DNA of 64,000 nucleotides, from positions 30,904-94,903 of the forward strand of contig NZ_JAIVKI010000018.1 in the NCBI RefSeq assembly GCF_020524905.1, in the 5' to 3' direction. A program made the translations under genes and the position numbers. The stretch is from Microbulbifer variabilis (lineage in GTDB: Bacteria > Pseudomonadota > Gammaproteobacteria > Pseudomonadales > Cellvibrionaceae). A model generated the notes under the pieces. That model was not told the origin of the DNA. It did not search any database and was given only the letters and a program-made list of their open reading frames with translations. Positions within the stretch are counted from its first letter, which is position 1, and each line of letters opens with the position of its first letter. Of the stretch, positions 54,301-61,818 are shown piece after piece.

Positions 54301-54918
54301 GGCCTCATTCCCAAAGGCCACTGGTGGCGTATGAAAAAGGTCTACCTTATCTAGTAGGTCAAAGCCTAACTGACTTTTAACAACCAGTGATTGGGAGCTT
54401 ATAGCATCACTCAACCCAGGTTTATCGACTACATTTCTCTGCCGGATCAGATCAACAACGATGGTTGTTAGCGGTGTTGCGAAGATATCTTTAGATTTCT
54501 CGAGCGCCTCAGCTTCAACAATTGTTGATAAGCTAGGAAGGATTGGGGCCATTCCTGTCGTTAGGTCTATCGTGGCATCATCAGCCAAAAATTCAATTAG
54601 GTAGTAACCATTGTCCGGAAGGTCTAAGCCTTCCTCAGTGAATTTACCTAACTCTGTGGTTTCGCCTCTCGCGACAACCTCCCCCTTTAAGTCCTCCGCC
54701 TCAAAAGAAACTTCATGAATCTTATAAGTGGCAAAACTTAGTGGCCCCTTAACGGCGGTCCCAGAAAGCGAATATGTGACGGCTGGGGTAGGGGCAGGTG
54801 TAGGCTCGGGTTCAGGTGAAGAGTCACTGCCTCCTCCCCCTCCTGAGCAACCTAGTAAGACCGCAGTGAGACCTGCCAGTACAAGCTTTAAATAAAATAC
54901 CGTTGTTCGCGATCCCAT
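48367..54918 (-). CDS. giant lipoprotein with thrombospondin-type-3 repeats and beta-propellers
   Basis: 2,183 residues from the ATG at 54918 (AAGGA eight bases upstream). It starts with a lipoprotein signal (lipobox LLGC) and a Gly/Ser/Pro linker. Calcium-binding type-3 repeats (DxDxDGxxD) occur near residues 337-395, 700-740, 1077-1197 and, in the longest block, 1584-1834 (NDGLTDFTEVKELGSNPL and similar). Propeller-like WD/PQQ-type regions lie between, a jelly-roll-like segment is near 1200-1330 and a PQQ-like propeller (WATYQGGAAHTGYTPL, LDASTGDLAWE) fills 1834-2183. Probably a calcium-stiffened surface adhesin or scaffold. No enzyme motif seen. Single gene. Confidence 0.8.
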   Translation of the reverse strand: MGSRTTVFYLKLVLAGLTAVLLGCSGGGGGSDSSPEPEPTPAPTPAVTYSLSGTAVKGPLSFATYKIHEVSFEAEDLKGEVVARGETTELGKFTEEGLDLPDNGYYLIEFLADDATIDLTTGMAPILPSLSTIVEAEALEKSKDIFATPLTTIVVDLIRQRNVVDKPGLSDAISSQSLVVKSQLGFDLLDKVDLFHTPPVAFGNEADLDDILSYRTASEATASLVWALKNETDISTSAVLELLVLDLTDGVLNGLAEGLDTNTTQAIQDNYDFVSRLNIGELLVPNTFDPESSDAETPLKVGGLVKLLIHETRQYEGSRETSAWGDKPKYSIIKAIGADLDGDGTPNEVDNDIDNDGVENENDAFPWDKTESSDQDGDGVGDNADYYDLDASCFRINEGDGETCFATLTDTFALDEAFSDANGVIYLGFSENGFYDFYQWSSETQSFTGKLDLVVEDQSPQVVRYHNEHKRVYLAYSDGWIRYFSIDTPEKLVNLIQMPVGATGLAEAGRYLLVQDGQGAWSSHHVLSKDGSLLDSKDWNRYSHYYAWNDVNNRLYHFRDGTSPNDIHFEEISQSSGAIGAQGESPYHGDYTIRGPILLVNSGNGVLLGSGDYYKASDLSLIGSPVTSFDYGFSDNSTVVTLSASFTNNSSLVAYNNNFEAFFSASYTGLPEGLVQLDEAALVITYTENHGRKYQLVELLDDIDGDGVPNREDAFPNDSAASVDSDLDGAPDSWNDGYDPSVGESSLSLDLFPLDSACYLAEHGINGVCDIQGQVQVKNVDQIARRGNVLYLLDGDSSSVWKWDTAAGKYLNPLHLGHFESNGKAMSINVANPSSILVGFENGKLIEFSETLPIKNQEVASLEGGLEALISAGDFYVAVAGSGQDSIYLNYHLLDKSYTVRDSYNWVSSSKELLYVEKTGRFYHYSSYGDLNSFNIDNDRKEFSEYQYYYFGESLGAWLSQSPDGKLFVTGEGNVIQGYPANPLVSALDLSPLSEGVSAEIQLLGFTWSESVAVGLVKVDREYLLAIFSHDLREILFKQYIDIDTYIDLIADETGVILIHQSIGNELNIVNYRYESDADNDGLPMWWELAHGLDDTDKLDALKDSDADGLNNLEEFVAGSSPLMVDTDQDGLSDFDEVMTYFTDPSNSDTDEDGMPDGWEVLYGLNPLDVSDADSDLDNDTFSNLIEYLLGFDPTEELSIPSPIDEFYFSFEDQELPDGWISQGSPQFVTRSASDGVVSLFAEGSWGISTANYFLPVELSLRARSTCHSTYDAQLVIELNGEKLLDSPVSQTSWEKLSVPIAEGYHTLVVRVESSADDCGILIDELAGISPPTLFELGASGISIFDNKLYLLDVDGREIKSFDIPDPKGSNNTYARDAVILDDGRVAIFNGTFEPYLSVYTLELNLWEHYPAPGWSTVNNLSYGGIDAVGEQIFVTNQSTSGSPSQGYVKFDLASGSVNYVDAGPFIDLTVGEDGYLYALSGSQISQFDPVSGVLLSNIPIETSRAIAIDEVGNIFSATWDGEIHQFTAGGVLQKTLFVGQSFNDINIRRNGELVAATAYDGLYRVAADLSSFTKLDARGKFVDLMPDWDSDSDGLPDWWEYAFGLDPKNVGDAGSDLDGDGLSALLEYTFGTHADNPDIDNDGVNDGDELLIYGSDPFIADTDADGLSDGVEAELGTNLLAQDSDNDGLTDFTEVKELGSNPLLEDSDSDGMGDMYEFEYGLDLLVDDSADDIDADGLTNLQEYALGSSPRNVDTDGDFLSDFEESNTYGTSPIVADTDGDRMRDGWEVLYALDPIDADDAANDEDFDSFTNVEEFFSDTSPIDSNSYPLPVVWATYQGGAAHTGYTPLQLDVDDFSHHWSVTLPNMTKLHPVVVADGKVFASNDSYFAEQRIVALDASTGDLAWERVYDGIHSINPPAYDRGKVIIQTGGHEESFIRGLDIDDGSLLFATEYGNQWSTYMSPTVYDGGIYTAGGYYGGLYSFDLSDGSESWFASTAQYQEFTPAVDEQYVYAFITDLQVFHRDSGELAYSIEYPNFDWRGYDVNLATVLTRYNHIVAIQSGSLVVFDLDKRNILWEKNSVGFSGQPASSGGVIYALQSGILKAVDEENGREVWAWEASKSLTSNIVVTRTHIFVGDSSHTYAINIGTQELDWSFASSGHLSLGDDGTLYIAGSELTAISLQ

Positions 54919-55628
54919 ATCACAATCCTTTTCACTCACCAAGCCTGCATACTTAGTGCGATAGTACTTGAGCTGCATAAATCAGGGCCTTTTCGCCACT
55001 TTGCAATTCTTTACAGAAATGGGCGCGATCATATACGGCTATTAAATGAACTGCAAAACCCAACTTAGAATTCGATACCTTATTATCACTATGTCTCCCG
55101 CTGTGTACGGAGGATATTCCTCTGCGGTAGGGATGACGTATCCAGGAAGAGCTGTGAACACCAGCGCCAGCGGGTTGAAGACAGGATACAAGGAAAAGCC
55201 AAGATCTTTGATCTCGATATCCCAGTTCCAATTACATCTCAATACAGCAATGTACTCACGCTACAATCTCAACCGAGAAGCCCGCCTCTGGTGGACGAGG
55301 AGCGCCGGGATATGTCCCTTTTCAGCTGAACCGCTATTTAACTGAAATGGCCTACAACTGTATCCGAATAAACCCAGGGTGTACGGGTTAAGGATTGCCA
55401 GCGTTTTCTCCCCTCCCCACTAAACTCAGCCAATTCAGCAGGGGTTACTTACTTGCTGTGCGGCTCTTTACCTAAATTCCTATCAACTGTCTCGATAAGC
55501 GGCTACCGGGAGTAGCATGCCACCTATTTCTATGCAGAATCTCTGACAACCAACCAATTGGTACAAGCGTTTGACTCCCACCCCAGAGCTTTCCAATTGG
55601 TGGGTGTCCAACATCGTGTTGCGGTAAT
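54919..55628. other. region between the giant gene and the pseudogene
   Basis: About 710 bases. Contains the promoter of the minus-strand giant gene. Short frames on both strands (for example 54953-55231 and 55046-55345) have no ribosome site or family resemblance. Parts near 55540-55628 may be very degenerate flavoprotein sequence. Confidence 0.35.
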
Positions 55629-56478
55629 GACTATGTGTTATTGCACCATGTATTTGCTGAGGTAAATGGCGAAAAAAGCGCTTAAGGCCATGCAATGGTT
55701 GGTATGGGTGCTATCACCCAGGCCATGTTTAATCATGGTGGAGCATCTCGGAGTCACCATTCGCAAAAAAGCTTAAGTCGAGGTGTTGTTGATTGATGGT
55801 GACCGCACTAGAAGTGTACTGCTGGGCAGTGGGGAAACCGTTGCTGCCGGTAAAGCAATCGCCAATATCGGCCCCAAATTGCTCTTTAGCCAGATGGTTG
55901 ACGAACAGCACCTAGAGCCGGAGTTCCACCGCCGGGTGCACGGTTTCAGGATAGGGTCAGGAATCGTCATTGGCCCCACCATAAATTACCTAGAGCAAGC
56001 CTATGTGGATGCGACCCAATACGGATAGTCAAAGCAGCCCATTGTAGAGATATTGATCCCCTCCACCATCGACCGCTCCCTGGCCCCCGAAGGCCAACAT
56101 GTGGCCAGCCTATTCTGCCAGCAATTTGCTCCAGAACTCCCAGAGGGTAAGAGCTGGGACGGCTATCGCGAGTAGGCAGCTCAGACCATTACCGATACCG
56201 TCACCAACTATGCACCCAATTTCCGTGATGCCATCATCGCCCAACAAATTCACTCACCACTAGATTTAGAGAGCAAGTTTGGCTTGATGGGTGGCGATAT
56301 CTTCCATGGCGCCCTCGGGCTGGACCAGCTTTGGAGCAATCGCCCCTTTATGGGCTTTGCGGATTACCGCACACCGATTCAGGGCCTGTATCTCTGTGGT
56401 TCCGGTAGCCACCCGGGAGGTGGGGTTACTGGTGTGCCTGGCCATAATGCAGCGATGGAGATTTTGAGGGACAAATAG
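55629..56478 (+). pseudogene. decayed copy of the PYROXD2-like gene, 3' half
   Basis: Aligns with 46789-47722. The 5' half is missing, an in-frame block of about 87 bases (between GGCTC and GGAATTGTC of the intact gene) is deleted, small indels shift the frame near 55730-55800, and stop codons are present, for instance TAG replacing the TGG of the intact YGWSKQ segment near 56026, and TAG near 56172. The last 195 bases are open and almost unchanged (GLYLCGSGSHPGGGVTG). A product is unlikely. No ribosome site at any remaining ATG. Confidence 0.88.
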
Positions 56479-56795
56479 AAATGGCTCGCAATGATCTTAC
56501 GAACACAGTACAGCCATTACTCCTAGTGAGTTAAGGCCACGATTTAACACTCAAGTTATCAGCTAGCTTATGCACTATTTGAATGAGTTCCCGCACTTAC
56601 AGAATGACAAGTGCAGGGACCAGAAAGGTGGGATGCTTGAAATCTCAGGTTTTTCTGGATAAGGGAACTCTAGTAGCAGGTAGGGTCTGCTTAGACCTTA
56701 GTCCTATTCTGGCCAATATTGCTAAAACTCCAGAGAAGTCTGATTTCACCTAGATCCAGTAACGATTCACACAGTAACTACTGGCAGTCAGCCCC
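55630..56795 (+). repeat. direct repeat arm, decayed copy
   Basis: The second arm of the 1.2-kb direct repeat. It runs beyond the pseudogene stop for some 280-320 bases, matching the 3' flank of the intact gene with many substitutions. The two arms lie about 8.8 kb apart and enclose the giant lipoprotein gene. Confidence 0.8.
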
Positions 56796-57364
56796 AAAAT
56801 CTACTGTCGTAACTTGATGGCGAGTGCCAAGTTTAAAAGTTGCTTTAAACAACTGGCAATCTCACCGGAATTGGTACGGCAGATCTGTATACTGTAAACC
56901 AAAGGCTAGGTACTTGGACTACGGTATTACCAATGTACCTACCCTGAACTCCTCACGCATTCTTCTGTAACAATCTAGAAACTTTTAGCTTGGAAAAGAT
57001 ATACATTTCAGAATGCATATATCACTTACCACACAAAAGGATAAAAATTATTGCCTATAATCCAGCTTTTTAATCATTTATTATTCAGAAGTTTTATCAC
57101 CGATAATCCAGATTTTTTTGATCAAATTATACTCTGCTAAAGTATTGTTTAAAGAGTGGAAACCTTTCTTTAATTATCTACCAATAGAGCTTATGCTTAT
57201 TTCTAAACATAGTCTCATATAATTTAGGAAATCTGTACAACTTAACATTCTGCTAAGATTTTCAATTTCAGCGCTTGTTATTAATACAATATTGTTTAGT
57301 ATCTCCATCATCTGCATTTAGAGCGCTTATGCAACTCATTAGTGTCGACTGTTTTATTCTACTT
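56796..57364. other. AT-rich region with no gene
   Basis: About 570 bases between the repeat arm and the membrane-protein gene. Very AT-rich, no coding frame. The last part has promoter-like TATA stretches. Confidence 0.35.
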
Positions 57365-57387
57365 AATTGATCAATGGTTGATCAATT
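57365..57387. promoter_or_regulatory. palindromic operator candidate upstream of 57438
   Basis: AATTGATCAA, three bases TGG, TTGATCAATT: perfect ten-base arms each containing the palindrome TTGATCAA. It lies 50 bp before the start codon, where a dimeric or tetrameric repressor could bind. No adjacent regulator gene. Confidence 0.5.
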
Positions 57388-57437
57388 GCGAAATATGGAA
57401 CTGTATCGTTAATTTTATGACAGGTGTTTAGAAGAGT

Positions 57438-58673
57438 ATGAAGAGTTTATTGTTGTTACTGTTGTTCTTACTAATTTTCATTTTAATGCTCTTAGCATTG
57501 GCAATTCCGAGCATTATCAATCTGTTAATCTGTTTTTTTATCTATAAAAAAATCGGGCCTTTTAGCCAAAAAAATAGCGTCAATATTATTTCTATACTCA
57601 TGCTTTCAATTCTACTAGGGTTCAATGTTCGGATTGCTGACATAGGGCGTGAGATTTTTTTTGGAAAAAAAGTAGTAGTACATAAACAAGGAAACATCAA
57701 TATAAATCAAGGCTCTACAATAAGAGTATCAACCGATTTTGATAAGGTGTTATTTAAGGAAAATGTATTTGATTCAGGACGGTTTCTTTGTAACGAAGGC
57801 GCCATGACATGCCACATTGATGAACCACACTTGGTCATTACCAATATAAATAATGCCATCCTAAATAGTGGCCTTAAAGTGTCCAATGAAAATGATACGC
57901 ATTTATTACTTAAAATTAATAAGCGTGTGAATGAAGGGGTGGCTACTTACGACCTACGCCTATTAAATGAAAATGGGGTTTTGGCACATGAAACTCATCG
58001 ACGAGTGATGTTTTTATCCGGAGAAGAGTATATTCTTGAGAGATCAGCAAATGGACTTGATAATTATATAAGATATATTTTTTCCAATACTTTTTGGGAT
58101 TACATATTAAGATGGAACCTCAACATAAAACAGGAGCCATTCTTAGAGGGATTTATTAATAAGAACATCACACTTATTCCAGAGGAAAAGCCCTACAGAT
58201 TACTTACATCACAGGAAGAGGGATCTGAAAGAATTTTTCTCGAACAATACAAGATTAATAAAAATTCATTTAATCTTCACTCAGCAAGCTGTATCGCAAG
58301 ACAGGTCTTGAGCGGATCTCGTATTTTGGGAGAAAATCGACAAGTAAGTTTATCCATTCCTTCCGGGAAAGAAAAGATAATAATTTTTGATGATAAAGTT
58401 AATCTAAATCAGATAGTATGCACTGAAGAACGAATTTATCTTGTATATTTTCCTACAGGGAATAGTCATATACTTATAGTAGAATATGATTATGATGGGA
58501 ATTATATTGTTAGCGATAAGATTTTAATACCATCACGAGCGTGGGGTAAACCACCAAGAATTTCATATTTTGAAAAAAGAGATGACAATAGCTATTTGAT
58601 TCAAATAGTAGAGTATTCTGGAAAAGACAAAGAACCCATGAATGCCCTAACCCTGACAGCTCTGGAGAATTAA
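57438..58673 (+). CDS. hypothetical membrane-anchored protein
   Basis: 411 residues. Two hydrophobic segments (about 2-38 and 48-66) anchor a soluble C-terminal part of about 340 residues, probably periplasmic, with Lys/Asn-rich composition. It holds a basic beta-rich region and short Cys-containing blocks (GRFLCNEGAMTCHIDEP). The gene has lower GC than its neighbours, a hint of transfer. Family not recognised. AGAAGAG precedes the ATG. It is followed by an inverted-repeat hairpin that belongs to the mobile-element remnant. Confidence 0.55.
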   Translation: MKSLLLLLLFLLIFILMLLALAIPSIINLLICFFIYKKIGPFSQKNSVNIISILMLSILLGFNVRIADIGREIFFGKKVVVHKQGNININQGSTIRVSTDFDKVLFKENVFDSGRFLCNEGAMTCHIDEPHLVITNINNAILNSGLKVSNENDTHLLLKINKRVNEGVATYDLRLLNENGVLAHETHRRVMFLSGEEYILERSANGLDNYIRYIFSNTFWDYILRWNLNIKQEPFLEGFINKNITLIPEEKPYRLLTSQEEGSERIFLEQYKINKNSFNLHSASCIARQVLSGSRILGENRQVSLSIPSGKEKIIIFDDKVNLNQIVCTEERIYLVYFPTGNSHILIVEYDYDGNYIVSDKILIPSRAWGKPPRISYFEKRDDNSYLIQIVEYSGKDKEPMNALTLTALEN

Positions 58674-58752
58674 ATCTAACAACTGCACTATTCTTAGGGA
58701 ACGGCTGAAGAGAACGGGCAACTCCGGAATTCTACTCCTACATAGAAAAACT

Positions 58753-58818
58753 GAGGGTGCTCAAAGCTCTGTATTAGCCAAATAGGCTTATAAGCTGACA
58801 CAGAGTTTTGAGCACCTT
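58753..58818 (+). repeat. hairpin from two facing copies of the IS256-type end
   Basis: GGTGCTCAAA at 58756-58765 pairs with TTTGAGCACC at 58807-58816, with further matches inward (CTCTGT with ACAGAG). The RNA would form a long stem 80 bp after the preceding gene's stop and could act as its terminator. Confidence 0.6.
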
Positions 58819-59102
58819 CATATCCGAATTACGAATGCACCGTGATCTAAACTACGAATGCCGTTGGGGCCGTTCACCGCCAGCTCCATAAGCCGACCAA
58901 GGCGAAGGGTGGATTCGCCAGTGAGAACTGGCTTACTTAAGCTATTGTACGCCAGTATACTCAAAGCCTCGGGGCGCTGGACGCATCCGATTCAAAATTG
59001 GAATTTAATGCTATCGCAGCTGACGATCCACTTCCCTGAGCGCTTGAAAAAACACATCAGCCTATGAGGCTATTTGGCTAACACAGAATTTTGAACACCC
59101 TC
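58753..59102. mobile_element. internally deleted IS256-type element with 34-bp terminal inverted repeats
   Basis: The left end (58753-58786, GAGGGTGCTCAAAGCTCTGT...) and the right end (59069-59102, reading inward GAGGGTGTTCAAAATTCTGT...) match at 30 of 34 bases. Between them the plus strand encodes the C-terminus of an IS256-family transposase: TGLLKLLYASILKASGRWTH, then PIQNWNLMLSQLTIHFPERL up to a stop at 59067, which mirrors the family's WTxPIxNWxxxLxQxxIxF pattern. The rest of the transposase is lost. The element cannot move by itself but could be mobilised if an intact copy exists. An additional inverted copy of the end (58792-58818) makes a 66-base hairpin at the left side. Confidence 0.7.
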
Positions 59103-59197
59103 TCCGACTTTGAGAAATCGTTAACTTCGCGAAGTGATTGAGTTTTAAAAACATCGTGTCTCGATGTGGTGTATCTTTGGGTGTCCAAGATTATTAT

Positions 59198-59773
59198 CTA
59201 TTCATATCCTGGTTCTCTTTTCCTTGGACGAAGCGATAAAGAAATAAACCAAGGGTCACCATCACCAATTATTTGCAGTTTAAACTCCGAATAATCGGTA
59301 CGCCAAATACTATTATAGTCCCATAGATCTATGAAATTACTCTCTTCCATTGCCCCTGCTTCAATACTCATTAATTGACGGTAATTAAGTGAGTCAGCGA
59401 TAAGTTTACTTTCTTTGGTCTCCCTATATCCAAGAGGACTGAGACCATTTCTTAATCGTGACCGGAGCTTGTCAAAGCGCAATATTGTCTCATCTACTGA
59501 ATCGTAGCGAAAACCGTAGTCATACTTATAAACCCTCTCTTTATGGCACCACAAATTAACAACTACGATTTCGCTTGGGTAATTTGAATTTTTATGATAA
59601 CGGGAAAATGAGTTTTCTAGGAGGTCTCTATCCAGTGTTACAATCTGTTCAAGCGCTTCTATAAACTTGTTACAATCACCACCATAGTAAGAGAGAGGTA
59701 TGGACAACCCATCTCCTCTTACACTTAAAGGAAGGAGTATCATACAGAAGGCAAGGGTAAGTTGTCGATACAT
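59198..59773 (-). CDS. hypothetical secreted protein
   Basis: 191 residues. N-terminal signal peptide (MYRQLTLAFCMILLPLSVRG). The mature protein is helical and charged, with two cysteines (GGDCNKF and NLWCHKE) that could pair, and ends in a basic tail. No family recognised. It lies between the IS256-type remnant and a decayed REP-associated transposase, so it may be part of transferred DNA. Confidence 0.5.
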   Translation of the reverse strand: MYRQLTLAFCMILLPLSVRGDGLSIPLSYYGGDCNKFIEALEQIVTLDRDLLENSFSRYHKNSNYPSEIVVVNLWCHKERVYKYDYGFRYDSVDETILRFDKLRSRLRNGLSPLGYRETKESKLIADSLNYRQLMSIEAGAMEESNFIDLWDYNSIWRTDYSEFKLQIIGDGDPWFISLSLRPRKREPGYE

Positions 59774-59949
59774 GGAAACACAATAATCAAAGCGATAAAG
59801 AATGGCGACAGTATGCCTTCAACTGTATTACCTTGCTATATCTTCTTTCAGGCACTCGCCTAGCCACCTTATAGCAACTGATTGCTAAAGGGCGACTACT
59901 TCTAACCCAACCTCTTTATAAATACGGAAGTTTCAAGCTGTATAAATTC

Positions 59950-60235
59950 ACCATCTTGTCATGGGTATCCAGGTAGATGCTGAAACGAGCCCCAATCAGC
60001 CCTCGAACTTGCTGCCAATGCTCGTTGATGAATGCCAAACCATGTCCAAGGACCAACCTTTTCAGAAACACCACTATCTCAGATTGGTAGACTGGAGTAG
60101 TCGCTCACTCAGTACACAAGAGCCAGGGGCCTTAGTGAGTATATTCCTTCTTCATCGAAAGGCTATGCATCTTGGCAAAACAGTGTCTCAGTCTAAACCT
60201 CAACTCTAAAGACCGTTTTAAGCCGCTAGTAAACT
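59950..60235 (+). pseudogene. remnant of a REP-associated tyrosine transposase (C-terminal part)
   Basis: Two frames together give the conserved C-terminal pattern: first MLVDECQTMSKDQPFQKHHY and LRLVDWSSRSL (59961 frame), then, after a frameshift, AKQCLSLNLNSKDRFKPLV (60172 frame). These match the family's LxDYLELVDWTGR and WLxLxxNFxxRFxxLVG blocks. The catalytic HUH/Tyr domain is absent. A second remnant at 61205-61567 lies in the same orientation. Confidence 0.6.
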
Positions 60236-60449
60236 CAACTGAACTAGTGCTGAGCACGAGTATTTCGAGATTACGAAGGGCTTTCTTGACCTCTCACACA
60301 GCAATCTATCAGAAGCACCTTTTGGCACCAAAGAGACTTTCGAGTCAGAGCGTGGATATCACCTGCCAGACTAAGGCACAAAAAATTATGCTCGGAATCC
60401 CGTTTCTTAATCGCTGGGTGACCAGAATTGCCCCACCCTTTCAGCATAT

Positions 60450-60629
60450 TCAAGCCATCACTTTCCGTTCCTTTTTGATCCGCACATAGATTTCTTCACG
60501 GTGAATAGGCAGTGATTTGGGTGCGCTTATGCCTATCTTCACTTGATTACCTTTAACCTCCAGCACTGTGACTGAGACATTTGCTCCAATCCTTAACTTT
60601 TCACCCGTCCGTCGCTTTAAAAGCAGCAT
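60450..60629 (-). CDS. csrA: CsrA/RsmA-like carbon storage regulator
   Basis: 59 codons, too short for most gene finders. The start ATG at 60629 is preceded by AAGGA seven bases away. The protein begins [15 protein letters not shown], continues [19 protein letters not shown] and then [11 protein letters not shown], which is the CsrA pattern end to end. Leu4 and Arg44 (in IHREEIY), key RNA-contact residues of E. coli CsrA, are kept, so it should still bind GGA-containing hairpins in mRNA. Differences (MLLLKRR instead of MLILTRR) mark it as a paralogue rather than the core csrA. It sits alone between two transposase remnants, so it may be mobile-element cargo. Confidence 0.9.
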   Translation of the reverse strand: MLLLKRRTGEKLRIGANVSVTVLEVKGNQVKIGISAPKSLPIHREEIYVRIKKERKVMA

Positions 60630-61204
60630 ACTTATTTCCTTCTATCGTCAAATTTTGGGCACTTCCGGGGTGGGGAAATTTGGGTTTTAACGCTTGGAGG
60701 AATTGTGGGGCGGTGCGCGAGGGCGGTAGGCAGAGAAGAGGAAAAGGCGGGCGCTAGGCTTCCAGCGCTTAGGAACAGGCACCAAGCTGCTGAATGTACT
60801 CCACTTTATTGAAGACGAGCGGGTTTCTAGCGTATTATCCATATAGCCATTTTGATAGAACGATTATCAATTTGGTTAGCTGGCCCCGGGTGTTGGTAGC
60901 ACCTTGGGTCAGCGCCTTTTACTTACTCTTACGTCACGCTACCGTTCTCCTTTGAGGGGATGGGTTATTTAGAGAACTCTCGGTTCTCTCGAAGCCTTCA
61001 AACTTTTCAAACCTCTAAGGCCTTTTTAATCGGCTCGCTCAATTACGGCTAAAATACCAAAATTATCTATCGATTTTACGCGGCTTTGACATTGAAACAA
61101 ACTGAATAAAATCCAACAAGATCATTTTAGTGCCTATATTTTTTTATATTTCCGACCAGAAAAATTTTATCCAACAACTGACAGTTTTATTTATATTGGA
61201 ATTT
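60630..61204. other. region between csrA-like gene and second transposase remnant
   Basis: About 575 bases. The first 150 are G-rich (GGGGTGGGG and GGCGGGCGCTAGG with a short stem GCGCT/AGCGC), unlike the AT-rich neighbourhood. The rest has no gene. I saw no tRNA or rRNA sequence. Confidence 0.35.
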
Positions 61205-61567
61205 CGCCTGTGCTTTTCCGAAAAGATTAAAGATCTACTTCCATTTGTCGGCGGTGAGCGTTTGAATATGCCGAAAGGGCTACCCTTTCACCTGGATCAC
61301 CATTTGGAGCTGGCGGACTGGAGTGGCCGGCATTTAGATTCCAGAAAACGAGGTTGTATTTGTGAAAATACACCTCCTATCCTAGAGGACTTGGTATCTC
61401 AGCCCAGCACTGACTATATCTCAACCGGAGTTTTGAAAGCCGCTTTAGAGGCTTGGGGGAATCAGCGTGGGGCTGTACAACAAGCTTGTAACCAGCTCAA
61501 TAAACGTTGGGTGCACGGCTTAGGCGACTGCCGTTGTTTTCTCCAAGCTACCCCCCTACTAATCTAG
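61205..61567 (+). pseudogene. second REP-associated tyrosine transposase remnant
   Basis: Holds KDLLPFVGGERLNMPKGLPF, HLELADWSGRHLDSRKRG and, at the end, LNKRWVHGLGDCR. These match conserved C-terminal blocks of the family, but the central WLxL/LVG block and the catalytic N-terminal domain are missing. The frame is open to 61567, yet the product would be an inactive fragment. Confidence 0.6.
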
Positions 61568-61818
61568 CCCCACTCTAAACACTTGACGCCACGATTGTTG
61601 ATTTTCTATCCAAAAAAGATTTTTGCTAAGCCTTAATACAAATTCCCGGTATTTCACGTCCTTTACTTCTAACTCAGAGACGAAGAGCCAGCAGAACTGG
61701 GGCTTGTCGCGTAAATGATACCTCTCCCAAATCTTTGGGTGCCCTGAATTGTCTTAAAGATTAGATTTTGATTCATGTGAGTTGAATGATATTTTTATTA
61801 ACCCAGCGGATAAGTGGT

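Noticed and set aside
55046..55345. 99-codon frame between the giant gene and the pseudogene
   Set aside because: No ribosome site, no family resemblance, frames open on both strands at once, as expected by chance.
60880..60930. tRNA-like string with GGTGTTGGTAGCACC
   Set aside because: It forms only a small stem. No acceptor stem, anticodon arm or TTCGA T-loop could be placed around it.
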